A DNA stretch of 64,000 bases from Lachnospiraceae bacterium. Its GTDB lineage: Bacteria; Bacillota; Clostridia; Lachnospirales; Lachnospiraceae. Position numbers and translations under genes: made by a program. The notes below the pieces were generated by a model, which searched no databases, was not told where the DNA came from, and saw only the letters and a program-made list of their open reading frames with translations. Below, one piece after another: positions 50,738-59,432 of the stretch. The DNA is taken from contig JAGBEO010000008.1 in the NCBI GenBank assembly GCA_017936885.1, positions 94,041 to 158,040 on the forward strand, written 5' to 3'. Within the stretch, counting starts at the first letter, position 1. The number at the start of each line of letters is the position of its first letter.

Positions 50738-51433
50738 ATGGGAAATAATTTAACAATCAATATGGATGAATTCCTGCCACTGCGGGATGTGGTATTTAAT
50801 ACCCTCAGGAAAGCGATACTGACAGGGGAGTTAAAGCCGGGAGAGCGTCTGATGGAGATTCATCTGGCGAATCAGTTAGGGGTCAGCAGAACTCCGATCA
50901 GAGAGGCAATCCGTAAGCTGGAATTAGAAGGACTGGTGACTATGATTCCGCGCCGGGGTGCGGAGGTGGCGCAGATTACCGAGAAAAGCTTAAAGGATGT
51001 GCTGGAGGTGCGCCGTGCTCTGGATGCACTCTGCGTGGAGCTTGCCTGTGACAGAATCAGCGCAGATGAGACAGAACAGCTTAAGAAAGCCTGTGATGAA
51101 TTTGAACGTGCCACGAGAAGCAAAGATGTGACAACGATTGCGGCAGCGGATGTGGCGCTGCATGATATTATTGTGCAGGCGACCCGCAACCGGAGACTGA
51201 TTCAGTTGATCAATAACCTTTCAGAGCAGATGTACCGCTATCGGTTCGAGTATATTAAGGACGAGAGTCGTCATGATAATCTGGTGGATGAGCATAGAAT
51301 GATATATGAAAGCATCCTGCATAAAGATAAACAGAAGGCGGCAGAGGCATCTAAGCTGCATATTGATAATCAGGAGAAGTCTATTATCAGCCAGATTCGT
51401 CTGGAACAGGAACAAAACAACAGGAAAAAATAA
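50738..51433 (+). CDS. GntR family regulator, FadR/FCD subgroup
   Basis: DNA-binding regulator of 231 residues. N-terminal winged helix (PLRDVVFNTLRKAILTGELK, GERLMEIHLANQLGVSRTPIREAI, LELEGLVTMIPRRGAEVA), then an FCD all-helical ligand domain (EVRRALDALCVELAC, HDIIVQATRNRRL, EHRMIYESILHKDK with metal-binding-type histidines). Ligands of this group are usually small carboxylates. Start at MGNNLTINM after GGGAG. Its target is not evident: ispE upstream and the cell-wall gene murI downstream are candidates only by position. Confidence 0.92.
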   Translation: MGNNLTINMDEFLPLRDVVFNTLRKAILTGELKPGERLMEIHLANQLGVSRTPIREAIRKLELEGLVTMIPRRGAEVAQITEKSLKDVLEVRRALDALCVELACDRISADETEQLKKACDEFERATRSKDVTTIAAADVALHDIIVQATRNRRLIQLINNLSEQMYRYRFEYIKDESRHDNLVDEHRMIYESILHKDKQKAAEASKLHIDNQEKSIISQIRLEQEQNNRKK

Positions 51434-51585
51434 TCTGCCGATAGGCGGAAACCGCATAAAAATGCCGGAACGGTATAGAAAGCCGGAGGACGGGCATACT
51501 CCTGCTATAGCATCCTCGAAGTATAAAGCAGAGGGATGGAATAATAGCACAGTCAGACATAAGACTGACGGATAGGAGAACAATA

Positions 51586-51990
51586 ATGCGGTATCAGGAG
51601 CAGATTAAGAGAATAGATAAGATAGCATGGCTGTTATGCAGGAGCTGTCAGAGATTACGGTTCAGAGCAGGGATGACCTGCATGTTTGCAGCAGCATGGT
51701 GGGGTGTTTTGTACCCGGAGCTTTGTTTTACGGAAGAAACCTGTCAGGCGGTGGTCGCAGCAGGGGAAGAAGCCGGAGAACCGGAGCGAATGGGGAAGGA
51801 TATTCCGGCTGATTCCGGAACGGGACAACAGGAAACGGCAGGAGGGTCTGCAGGATCGGAAGATGAGAAGCTGGGTGTCAAAGAGCAGGTAAGCTATCAG
51901 GAATTATGGAAGTGTACCGATGAGGATATCGTGATAAGAAGCAGATTGCTAGAGTGGCTGAAGCAATATGCAGGCGGTTTGTCAGAGTAA
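51586..51990 (+). CDS. Small protein of unknown function with one hydrophobic segment
   Basis: Not recognised. 134 residues; the ATG follows ATAGGAG. The N-terminal part is basic with several cysteines (LLCRSCQRLRFRAGMTCMF), then a short hydrophobic stretch AAAWWGVLYPEL, an acidic low-complexity middle (GEEAGEPERMG ... GTGQQETAGGSAGSEDEK) and a helical end (SYQELWKCTDEDIVIRSRLLEWLKQY). It could be a single-pass membrane protein with the acidic tail outside. It lies between the GntR gene and murI. Confidence 0.45.
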   Translation: MRYQEQIKRIDKIAWLLCRSCQRLRFRAGMTCMFAAAWWGVLYPELCFTEETCQAVVAAGEEAGEPERMGKDIPADSGTGQQETAGGSAGSEDEKLGVKEQVSYQELWKCTDEDIVIRSRLLEWLKQYAGGLSE

Positions 51991-52129
51991 CAATGCTGTT
52001 TGGGAAAGATTCCTAGGGGCGCTTTTGATGCATTCCGTACTTGCATAAATTCAGTCAGGGTCGGATGCAAAGATGGGTATGACGCATCGGCAGATACTGC
52101 AGTATAATACTTCGGTATGGAGGATTGGC

Positions 52130-52963
52130 ATGAGTGGACAAGAAGAATTACATAATAGCCCGATAGGAGTATTTGATTCGGGTGTGGGCGGGCTGACGGT
52201 GGCAAGAGAGATCATGCGGCAGCTTCCCAACGAGAGAATTGTATATTTCGGTGACACGGCGAGAGTGCCCTACGGTAATAAATCGAAAGAAACCGTAACG
52301 AAATTTTCAAGACAGATTGTGCGTTTCTTACAGACGCAGCAGGTTAAGGCGATCGTGGTGGCATGTAACACTGCCAGCGCCTATGCGTTGGATGAGCTGG
52401 AGAAGGAAGTGGATATTCCGATTATCGGTGTGGTAAAGCCCGGTGCGAAGGCGGCCATCGATGCCACGAAGAACGGCAAGATCGGCGTAGTAGCCACGGA
52501 GGCGACTATCAACAGCGGAATTTATAACCGATACATACAGGAGAATGATCCCAATGCGCAGGTGCTTGGCAAGGCGTGCCCGCTGTTTGTTCCACTGGTA
52601 GAAGAAGGGCTGTGGGAGGATCCGGTCACGGACGAGATTGCGAGACGGTATTTGACGGAATTGATTGATGTAGGAATCGATACGCTGATCTTAGGATGCA
52701 CCCACTATCCGATGATACGCTCTACGGTTGGTAAGATCATGGGAGATCAGGTGACCTTAGTGAACCCTGCCTATGAGACGGCAAGAGAGTTAAAAGAGCT
52801 GCTGCGTGAAAAAGGATTGGAAAGTGAGCACAGACCGGGATTGGGAACGGAGTTGTACCGCTTTTTCGTCAGCGATGCAGCGGATAAATTCCAGAAATTT
52901 GCCAATTCCATTCTGACCTACGGCATTTTATCTGCCAAGGTGATTAACATAGAGGAATACTAA
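52130..52963 (+). CDS. murI: Glutamate racemase
   Basis: Supplies D-glutamate for peptidoglycan; cofactor-independent two-cysteine racemase. Start at MSGQEEL after GGAGG; the longer frame is not supported. Motifs: IGVFDSGVGGLTVAREI, YFGDTARVPYGNKS, catalytic Cys in VACNTASAYAL and in LGCTHYPMI. 277 residues. A TATAAT at 52103-52108 with a weak -35 ATGACG 18 bp upstream may be its promoter. Confidence 0.96.
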   Translation: MSGQEELHNSPIGVFDSGVGGLTVAREIMRQLPNERIVYFGDTARVPYGNKSKETVTKFSRQIVRFLQTQQVKAIVVACNTASAYALDELEKEVDIPIIGVVKPGAKAAIDATKNGKIGVVATEATINSGIYNRYIQENDPNAQVLGKACPLFVPLVEEGLWEDPVTDEIARRYLTELIDVGIDTLILGCTHYPMIRSTVGKIMGDQVTLVNPAYETARELKELLREKGLESEHRPGLGTELYRFFVSDAADKFQKFANSILTYGILSAKVINIEEY

Positions 52964-53030
52964 GAGTTAAGTCGGAGCGGGAGTATGCCTGTGGGAGGCC
53001 GGCAGAAAGCTGCCCGACATGGAGGATCAG

Positions 53031-53477
53031 ATGAAAGAAGTACTATTGACGATGCAGGGACTGCAGTTTGATCAGCGGATGGAGGATGCTGATAAGGTAG
53101 AGATAGTTACTGTAGGAGATTATTATAAAAAGAATAATAAGCATTATGTGATCTATGAAGAGGTTATTGAAGGATTTACACAGGCTACCAAGAACAGACT
53201 TAAGTTCAGTGAGGGTATGCTGGAGCTGACCCGAAACGGTCTGATTAACGTGCACATGGTTTTTGAGGAAAATAAGAAAAACATGACCAGTTATAACACA
53301 CCTTTCGGACAGATCCTGATCGGCATAGATACGAAGAAAATACAGATTGCAGAGCAGGAAGATGATATTGTGGTTGATGTGGACTATGCACTGGATGTCA
53401 ACTACGAGTTTTTGTCAGACTGTCATATTAAAATTCATATTTGCTCAAAAGAAAACAGCAGCTTTTCCTTATGTTAG
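53031..53477 (+). CDS. DUF1934 (YwiB-like) beta-barrel protein
   Basis: Protein of 148 residues of the DUF1934 family, a calycin-like beta barrel of unknown function found in Firmicutes. Seen: LLTMQGLQFD at the start, YYKKNNKHYVIYEE, TKNRLKFSEGMLELTRNG, YNTPFGQILIGIDTKKI, VDVDYALDVNYEFLSDCHIKI. Start at MKEVLLTM, GGAGG 6 nt upstream. It follows murI by about 65 bp, the usual Lachnospiraceae context. The last ten codons form the 5' arm of its terminator. Confidence 0.85.
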   Translation: MKEVLLTMQGLQFDQRMEDADKVEIVTVGDYYKKNNKHYVIYEEVIEGFTQATKNRLKFSEGMLELTRNGLINVHMVFEENKKNMTSYNTPFGQILIGIDTKKIQIAEQEDDIVVDVDYALDVNYEFLSDCHIKIHICSKENSSFSLC

Positions 53478-53491
53478 GAAGCTGCTGTTTT
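53452..53491. terminator. Terminator overlapping the DUF1934 3' end
   Basis: AAAACAGCAGCTT...CC (53452-53468) pairs with GGAAGCTGCTGTTTT (53477-53491) with a two-base bulge, U-run at the end and A-run at the front, so it can serve the convergent gene too. Confidence 0.85.
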
Positions 53492-53526
53492 ATGCTATGT
53501 AATAAAAGCCGTCTACGCCGGATTGA

Positions 53527-54003
53527 TTATTTAATCGGTTTTGCTCCGGCTTTTTCCTGTGCTTTTTCAACAAGCTGTTTGAATTTACTCTTCTTCTTCG
53601 GCGGTGCCACCGGCTGTTTGCCGTGCAGACCTTTTACATCCGTGATATAGATACCGCTGACAACTGCCTTTACTTCTTTCTTTACCGGAACGGAATCGAA
53701 GATTCTCTCTTCGCAAATCAGCGTCATGATCTGCGGCCCTACTTTAGCCTTGACTACCGGAAGCTTGGAATTGCGAAGCAGCTTGGGTGTCTGGTCGACT
53801 ACCATCTGAGGGAGTCCGGCATCTTTCAGCTTCATTCGCTTCTTATCTATGATCAGCATGGAGACTGTCTGTTTCATGGCGTCAATCTGCGCCTGCTGCT
53901 CACTTTGCTTTTTCTGTGCTTTTTTACCTAAGAAATATAATACGACTACGGCAATAATTAAGATTGCCAGAATGACTAATAATACAATTGTTAGTGTATT
54001 CAT
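53527..54003 (-). CDS. Membrane-anchored protein of unknown function, conserved-looking
   Basis: 158 residues. An N-terminal transmembrane helix (IVLLVILAILIIAVVVLYFLG) is followed by a Lys/Gln-rich coiled segment (AQKKQSEQQAQIDAMKQT) and a compact basic domain: SMLIIDKKRMKLKDAGLPQMV, RNSKLPVVKAKVGPQIMTLIC, VKKEVKAVVSGIYIT, then a very lysine-rich tail. The topology predicts one helix with the basic domain in the cytoplasm. No catalytic motif. GGTAAGG lies before the ATG on the minus strand. Family not named with confidence. Confidence 0.75.
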   Translation of the reverse strand: MNTLTIVLLVILAILIIAVVVLYFLGKKAQKKQSEQQAQIDAMKQTVSMLIIDKKRMKLKDAGLPQMVVDQTPKLLRNSKLPVVKAKVGPQIMTLICEERIFDSVPVKKEVKAVVSGIYITDVKGLHGKQPVAPPKKKSKFKQLVEKAQEKAGAKPIK

Positions 54004-54321
54004 GGAAGTACCTTACCTTTCAAAAATCTGCAAAGCGTAATCCAACGGAAAATGAAATCCTTCTTTGCAAGGGATATTTTATCATTGATTGGGATATTAG
54101 GCAAGGAGATTTCATAATTCCGCTATAAAATAAGGTAGGGGCAGTTTGTGAATATTTCGAGGATATTCCGAAGAAACTCTTTTAAGTAGAATAGATTTAT
54201 GATATATTTAACAATATGGGCCTGGATGGAAACTGCCCATGAAAATCAGGAAAAGAACTAGGAAGAAAGTCAGTGTGATCATAGGCTTTCTTCCTATTGC
54301 GGAAAGGCAAGGTATATGATC
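54004..54321. other. Leader region of the trigger-factor-like gene with two hairpins
   Basis: Hairpin ATGGGC/GCCCAT at 54216-54240; its loop begins CTGG, and CCTG at 54221 could pair with CAGG at 54247-54250 to make an H-type pseudoknot. A second stem TAGGAAGAAAG/CTTTCTTCCTA lies at 54259-54296 with no U-run. The remainder holds nothing recognisable. Confidence 0.4.
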
Positions 54322-55401
54322 ATGAAGAAAAAGGTTGGAGTATTGGCAGCAGTGTTAGCGGCAACCACACTTTTAACCGCTTGCGGCAGTAAGGAATATC
54401 TGAAGGATATCAATGCCGCCGATTATGTGACGTTAGGTAATTATATAGGGATTGAGGCACAGGCCAATGCCCCTGTCGTAGAAGACGGCATTGTGGATAT
54501 GTATTTGGAATATTATATTCTGGCACCGTATAAGACGACAGAGGAAGTGACCGGCAGAGCGATTCAGGAGGGGGATATTGCGAACATTGACTTCGTAGGA
54601 TATCAGGACGGTGTAGCCTTTGAGGGCGGCACGGGAGAAGGGTTTGACCTGACGATTGGCTCCGGCCAGTTTATCGACGGCTTCGAGGAAGGCCTGATTG
54701 GTGCCAAGGTGGGAGATAAGGTATCTTTGGATCTTAAGTTCCCCGATCCGTATGAGAATAATCCGGATTTGGCAGGTGCGCCGGTAGTGTTTGAGGTGAC
54801 GGTCAACAGCATCAGCGAGGAGAAGCTGCCGGAGCTTACGGATGAGTTCGTACAGTCTCTTGGGATTCCGGACTGCAGCAATGAGAAGGAACTGAGAGAT
54901 TACGTTTATGATTATTTCTATCAGAGCGCTGTGCAGACCTATGACAACACTATTGAGACATCTATCAAAGATACGGTTATGGCAGGCTGTACCTTTAAAG
55001 AGCCGCCCAAGGAGATGGTAGCGCGGATTCGTCAGAGCATTGAGGACAGTATCAGTGCCCAGGCACAGTCACAGAATATGACGCTGGCACAGTATATGCA
55101 GAACTATTACGGTATGTCAGAAGAAGCATATGAGGAGCAGTTCGATAAGGATGCATTGGAGAGCACCCAGCAGTATATTATGTATCAGGCAATTGCCGAT
55201 GCCGAAGGGTTAAACCCCACTGACGAGGAACTTCAGGAAGAGATCGACTATAGGGTGGAAGCCTATGGGTATGATTCTGAGGATGACTACAGAGAGAGCA
55301 CGGATGTGGAAGTGTTAAGAGAGTATCTGATGCGGCAGAATGTGGTAGCGTTCTTAAAAGAGAACGGGAATATCACTACCATAGACGCGGTGCAGGAATA
55401 G
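54322..55401 (+). CDS. Trigger-factor-like exported lipoprotein with FKBP domain
   Basis: Extracytoplasmic peptidyl-prolyl isomerase/chaperone candidate, 359 residues from the second ATG. Lipoprotein signal MKKKVGVLAAVLAATTLLTAC, then an FKBP-type domain (about 85-170: GDIANIDFVGYQDG, FEGGTGEGFDLTIGSGQFIDGF, GAKVGDKVSLDLKFP) and a helical trigger-factor C-terminal domain (ETSIKDTVMAGCTFKEPP ... EEQFDKDALESTQQYIMYQAIADAEGL). The ribosome-binding N-terminal domain of true trigger factor is replaced by the signal and linker, so it probably works outside the membrane. asnS follows 44 bp later. Confidence 0.85.
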   Translation: MKKKVGVLAAVLAATTLLTACGSKEYLKDINAADYVTLGNYIGIEAQANAPVVEDGIVDMYLEYYILAPYKTTEEVTGRAIQEGDIANIDFVGYQDGVAFEGGTGEGFDLTIGSGQFIDGFEEGLIGAKVGDKVSLDLKFPDPYENNPDLAGAPVVFEVTVNSISEEKLPELTDEFVQSLGIPDCSNEKELRDYVYDYFYQSAVQTYDNTIETSIKDTVMAGCTFKEPPKEMVARIRQSIEDSISAQAQSQNMTLAQYMQNYYGMSEEAYEEQFDKDALESTQQYIMYQAIADAEGLNPTDEELQEEIDYRVEAYGYDSEDDYRESTDVEVLREYLMRQNVVAFLKENGNITTIDAVQE

Positions 55402-55445
55402 ACGGCAGGTTGATAAAATAAGGGATAAAGGAGATACAAGGAAAC

Positions 55446-56837
55446 ATGAATTTAACAGATATTAAGGATTTATACCGTAACAGCGGTGACTATATTGATC
55501 AGGAAGTGACGGTAGGCGGCTGGGTCAGAAGTATCAGGGATTCCAAGACATTCGGATTTATCGTAGTAAATGACGGTACGTTTTTCGAACCGCTGCAGAT
55601 TGTTTATTCTGATTCGCTTGAGAACTTTGAGGCGATTTCTAAGTTAAATGTAGGTTCTGCCATCGTGGCAAAGGGTAAGATCGTGGCCACACCGCAAGCG
55701 AAGCAGGCGTTTGAGATGCAGGCGGCAGAGATTATGATAGAAGGCGAATCCACATCGGATTATCCGCTTCAGAAGAAAAGACACAGCTTTGAATATTTGA
55801 GGACTATTTCTCACTTAAGACCGAGAACAAATACTTTTCAGGCAACCTTCCGTGTGCGTTCCCTGATTGCTTATGCGATTCATACCTTTTTCCAGGAGAG
55901 AGGTTTCGTGTATGTGCATACGCCGTTAATCACAGGCAGCGACTGTGAGGGCGCAGGAGAGATGTTCCAGGTAACTACTTTGGACTTAAATAATATTCCC
56001 AGAACGGAAGACGGACAGGTTGATTACAGTCAGGATTTCTTCGGTAAACCCACCAATCTGACGGTAAGCGGCCAGTTGAATGTGGAGACCTATGCGTTTG
56101 CTTTTAAAAACGTGTATACCTTCGGGCCTACTTTCCGTGCGGAGAATTCCAATACGACCAGACATGCGGCAGAGTTTTGGATGATTGAGCCGGAGATGGC
56201 TTTTGCAGATCTGACGGATGATATGATGGTGGCTGAGGCGATGTTAAAGCATGTGATCAAGTATGTGCTGGAGAATGCGCCGGAGGAGATGAATTTCTTT
56301 AACCAGTTCGTGGATAAGGGACTGATCGAGAGATTAAACCATGTGTTAAATTCCGACTTCGCCCATGTAACCTATACTGAGGCAATTAAGATTTTGGAGA
56401 AGCATAATGATGAGTTCGAATACAAGGTATCCTGGGGCTGCGACTTACAGACGGAGCATGAGAGATATTTGACCGAGCAGGAATTTAAGCGCCCTGTGTT
56501 TGTGACGGATTATCCGAAGGAAATTAAGGCGTTCTATATGAAGTTAAATGAGGACGGCAAGACGGTTGCGGCAATGGATTGTCTGGTGCCGGGAATCGGA
56601 GAGATCATCGGTGGCAGCCAGAGAGAGGATAATTTAGAACTTTTAGAGCAGAGAATGGATGAGCTGGGCTTAAACAAGGAAGATTACCAGTTCTATCTGG
56701 ATCTTAGAAAATACGGCTCCGCAAGACATGCGGGATTCGGATTGGGATTCGAGAGATGTGTTATGTATCTGACAGGTATGGGCAATATCCGTGATGTCAT
56801 CCCGTTCCCAAGAACAGTCAATAACTGCGAACTGTAA
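55446..56837 (+). CDS. asnS: Asparaginyl-tRNA synthetase
   Basis: Class IIb synthetase, 463 residues. The N-terminal OB-fold anticodon-binding domain ([22 protein letters not shown]) is followed by the catalytic domain: motif 2 [28 protein letters not shown] and motif 3 [31 protein letters not shown] is typical of AsnRS rather than AspRS. AAAGGAGAT precedes the ATG. No T-box is present in the 44-bp gap, and co-transcription with the upstream lipoprotein gene is likely. Confidence 0.96.
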   Translation: MNLTDIKDLYRNSGDYIDQEVTVGGWVRSIRDSKTFGFIVVNDGTFFEPLQIVYSDSLENFEAISKLNVGSAIVAKGKIVATPQAKQAFEMQAAEIMIEGESTSDYPLQKKRHSFEYLRTISHLRPRTNTFQATFRVRSLIAYAIHTFFQERGFVYVHTPLITGSDCEGAGEMFQVTTLDLNNIPRTEDGQVDYSQDFFGKPTNLTVSGQLNVETYAFAFKNVYTFGPTFRAENSNTTRHAAEFWMIEPEMAFADLTDDMMVAEAMLKHVIKYVLENAPEEMNFFNQFVDKGLIERLNHVLNSDFAHVTYTEAIKILEKHNDEFEYKVSWGCDLQTEHERYLTEQEFKRPVFVTDYPKEIKAFYMKLNEDGKTVAAMDCLVPGIGEIIGGSQREDNLELLEQRMDELGLNKEDYQFYLDLRKYGSARHAGFGLGFERCVMYLTGMGNIRDVIPFPRTVNNCEL

Positions 56838-56899
56838 AACGGCAGAGACAAAAAAGAGCGTGTCAGGGTGTCAGAACAGAAACTGAGGGTACGAAAGAC

Positions 56900-58129
56900 A
56901 TGAAAAGAAGATATATACAGGCAGTATGTGTCATGTTATCTTTCATAATGTTCTTACTTATGGTAGATCCGGTATGGGCTACCACTATTTCTGATCTGCA
57001 AAATGAACTGAAAAAAAACCAGTCTCAGCTTAACAATGTAAATCAGCAGATTTCCGACTACAAAGGGGCACAGGCTGACATAGGAGAAGAGATTGAAGAG
57101 CTGGACAGCGAGATGGTGGCGCTTCTTACGGATATCAATTTGATTGAAGAAGCAATCGCCGATAAGGAAGAGGATATCGCGCAGACCCAGATCGAGTATG
57201 ATGCTGCGGTAGCTGATAAAGAAGAACAGTACGAATCTATGAAAATACGGATTCAGTTCATGTATGAAAAAGGGGAAACTTCTTATCTGCAGTTATTCTT
57301 TGGCGCCGAGAGCATGAGCGATATGATGAACAAGGCGAACTATGTGGAAGAACTTTACGAGTATGACAGGACACTGTTAGAGCAGTATGAGGCAACCGTA
57401 CAGCAGGTGGCTGAACTGCAGGATACGCTGGAGGAAGAAAAGTCGGAGCTTGAGACTTCTAAGACAGAGCTGGAGGAAGAACAGGCTTACGTGGAAGAGG
57501 TACTTGCACAGAAACAGCAGGAATATGAGAATTACGGTGTGGTACTTGCGAAAGCGAAGCAGGAGGCAGCAGCTTATACAGCCAAGATTAAGCAGGAGAC
57601 AGCGCAGATTAAGAAGCTGGAAGAAGAGGAGCGCAAGCGCAGAGAAGAGGAAGAGAGAAAGAAGAAAGAGCAGGAAGCACTGCTTGCAAGCCAGAGTGAC
57701 GGAGATTCTGATGAGGATTCTTCAGACAGGGAAGAGCAGGAGGAAGAGAAGAAAGAAGAAACTCCGAAAGCATCATCCTCAGGCGGCGGCAAGGGTCAGC
57801 AGATTGCGGATTTTGCCTGCAAATATATCGGCTATCCCTATGTGGCGGGCGGCACCAGCCTGACTAACGGCGCAGACTGTTCCGGGTTTGTGATGGCGGT
57901 TTATCAGGCGTTTGGCTATTCCTTGCCTAGAAGCTCCTATGCCCAGTCCGGTGTGGGCAAAAGTGTGTCCTATTCTGAGGCACAGCCGGGAGACATCATA
58001 TATTACGGAGGGCATGTGGGGATATACATAGGCAACGGACAGATTGTACATGCCAGTACGGAGAGAACGGGCATTAAGATCACTTCTGCCACGTATAGGA
58101 GTATTATTACGATCAGAAGAGTGGTGTAG
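56900..58129 (+). CDS. Secreted coiled-coil NlpC/P60 peptidoglycan endopeptidase
   Basis: Cell-wall hydrolase, 409 residues. Signal peptide ending about residue 28 (FLLMVDPVWA), a long coiled coil (30-250: DLQNELKKNQSQLNNVNQQI and so on) of the PcsB/CwlO type, a highly charged Glu/Lys linker with acidic Ser/Asp stretch, and a C-terminal NlpC/P60 domain (295-409) with catalytic Cys in NGADCSGFV, His in GGHVGIYIG and a further His in IVHAS. The coiled coil of relatives is regulated by FtsEX; no ftsEX is in this window. A strong terminator follows. Confidence 0.92.
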   Translation: MKRRYIQAVCVMLSFIMFLLMVDPVWATTISDLQNELKKNQSQLNNVNQQISDYKGAQADIGEEIEELDSEMVALLTDINLIEEAIADKEEDIAQTQIEYDAAVADKEEQYESMKIRIQFMYEKGETSYLQLFFGAESMSDMMNKANYVEELYEYDRTLLEQYEATVQQVAELQDTLEEEKSELETSKTELEEEQAYVEEVLAQKQQEYENYGVVLAKAKQEAAAYTAKIKQETAQIKKLEEEERKRREEEERKKKEQEALLASQSDGDSDEDSSDREEQEEEKKEETPKASSSGGGKGQQIADFACKYIGYPYVAGGTSLTNGADCSGFVMAVYQAFGYSLPRSSYAQSGVGKSVSYSEAQPGDIIYYGGHVGIYIGNGQIVHASTERTGIKITSATYRSIITIRRVV

Positions 58130-58212
58130 GCGGCAGATGATGTGAGTGTCTGTGGCTACGTTGTTTGGAGCAGCATATTGGGAAAGATAATATAAAAACA
58201 GAGAGTGTGAGC

Positions 58213-58257
58213 AACACCGCAGAATTGTGAAATGATTCATATTCTGCGGTGTTTTTA
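58213..58257. terminator. Terminator after the NlpC/P60 gene
   Basis: AACACCGCAGAAT (58213-58225) and ATTCTGCGGTGTT (58241-58253), a perfect 13-bp stem with TTTT following. Confidence 0.9.
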
Positions 58258-58303
58258 TGTGATGTGAGTGAAGGGGGGTTTAACAGTAAACAATATAGGG
58301 GAT

Positions 58304-59122
58304 TTATATGGTTTTGCGTATCCGGTAGCTTTGTATCTTAGGAGGAGCAAAGTCTAAGAGCGGAATCCACCGCAGCTTCTTTTCTTTCAGATAAGGCTCG
58401 GCAAGACTTTCCGGCAGGAAGCTGATGCCGTCTGACTGCAATAGATAGGGAATCAGCTTGGTACTGTTGTCTATTTCGAAACCAAACTGGAAGTGGGGCG
58501 GGAAAAGCTCCCGGATAAAGGCACCGACATCCTGTAAGGCGAAGTTGCAGAATAAATAGTTAGTGGAAGCAAGCTCTTCTTTGCGGATGCCGTCGTTGTA
58601 TAATGTATGCGCGGCGGAAGTGACGAGAATCAGATTGTCTGTGGCAAAAGGAATGCACTCATAGCCGGATTTCTGTAAAGGGACATAAGTGTAAACGATG
58701 TCATAGAGCTTATCCTGTAGACCCATAAGCAGATCGAGGGAGTGGCTGATAGTAACTTTGACGGCATGATCGGGATGTGATTGCATATATGTCTGAATCA
58801 ACGGCACCAGATGACACTCGTAGATGGTATTGGTGGTGCCGATTCGATAAGTCTGCTGATATTTATGCAAGATGTTTATTTCCCGGATCGAAGTTTCTTC
58901 CATTTCTAGAATTCGTTTGGCATAGGACAGAAAGAGTTCTCCTTCCTGTGTGGGAACTACGCTGCGCTTCGTCCGGGTAAAAAGAGGGTGTCCTATTTCT
59001 TTTTCTAATTCCATAATACGGTTTGTTACCGTAGACTGTGCTACAAACAGTGCATCGGCGGTTTTCGTGTAATTGCGGTATTGTGACAGGGTAACAAAGG
59101 TTCTGAGGGTCTCTGTGTCCAT
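58304..59122 (-). CDS. LysR family transcriptional regulator
   Basis: Regulator of 272 residues, slightly shorter than the usual 290-310. N-terminal HTH: DTETLRTFVTLSQYRNYTKTADALFVAQSTVTNRIMELEKEIGHPLF, then the substrate-binding domain (YRIGTTNTIYECHLVPLI, DLLMGLQDKLYDIVYTYVP, SDGISFLPESL). It is convergent with the NlpC/P60 gene and divergent from the double-GNAT gene, with 310 bp between. That gap contains an odd palindrome, AAAATAA-T-TTATTTT, at 59269-59283. The target is not evident. Confidence 0.9.
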   Translation of the reverse strand: MDTETLRTFVTLSQYRNYTKTADALFVAQSTVTNRIMELEKEIGHPLFTRTKRSVVPTQEGELFLSYAKRILEMEETSIREINILHKYQQTYRIGTTNTIYECHLVPLIQTYMQSHPDHAVKVTISHSLDLLMGLQDKLYDIVYTYVPLQKSGYECIPFATDNLILVTSAAHTLYNDGIRKEELASTNYLFCNFALQDVGAFIRELFPPHFQFGFEIDNSTKLIPYLLQSDGISFLPESLAEPYLKEKKLRWIPLLDFAPPKIQSYRIRKTI

Positions 59123-59432
59123 GGGGGCTCCTTATAAATTCGCGTTATCTGATAAGCTGAAATGTGAAGGTATTTTTAGCTTTATAATGTTTTAATTTTA
59201 TTATGATTCTGCTGTGTTGAATCGGTAATGATCCTTTAAAATAATTCTAAAATATGATTATTATAAACAAAATAATTTATTTTACAAATAATATACCATA
59301 GTGGTAGAGTAAGCACAAGGAGAGAACTTGCGCAAGATGATCTCTAAAGGTGTTTGTCTGGCAGTAAGGCATAAAAAGCATTGAAGATAGGATAAAGATA
59401 AAAGCAATATTAAAATGGAGGATGGCGTAAGA

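Noticed and set aside
54216-54250. preQ1 riboswitch
   Set aside because: A pseudoknot is possible, but the conserved loop and tail bases of preQ1 classes are not present, and the gene has no link to queuosine.
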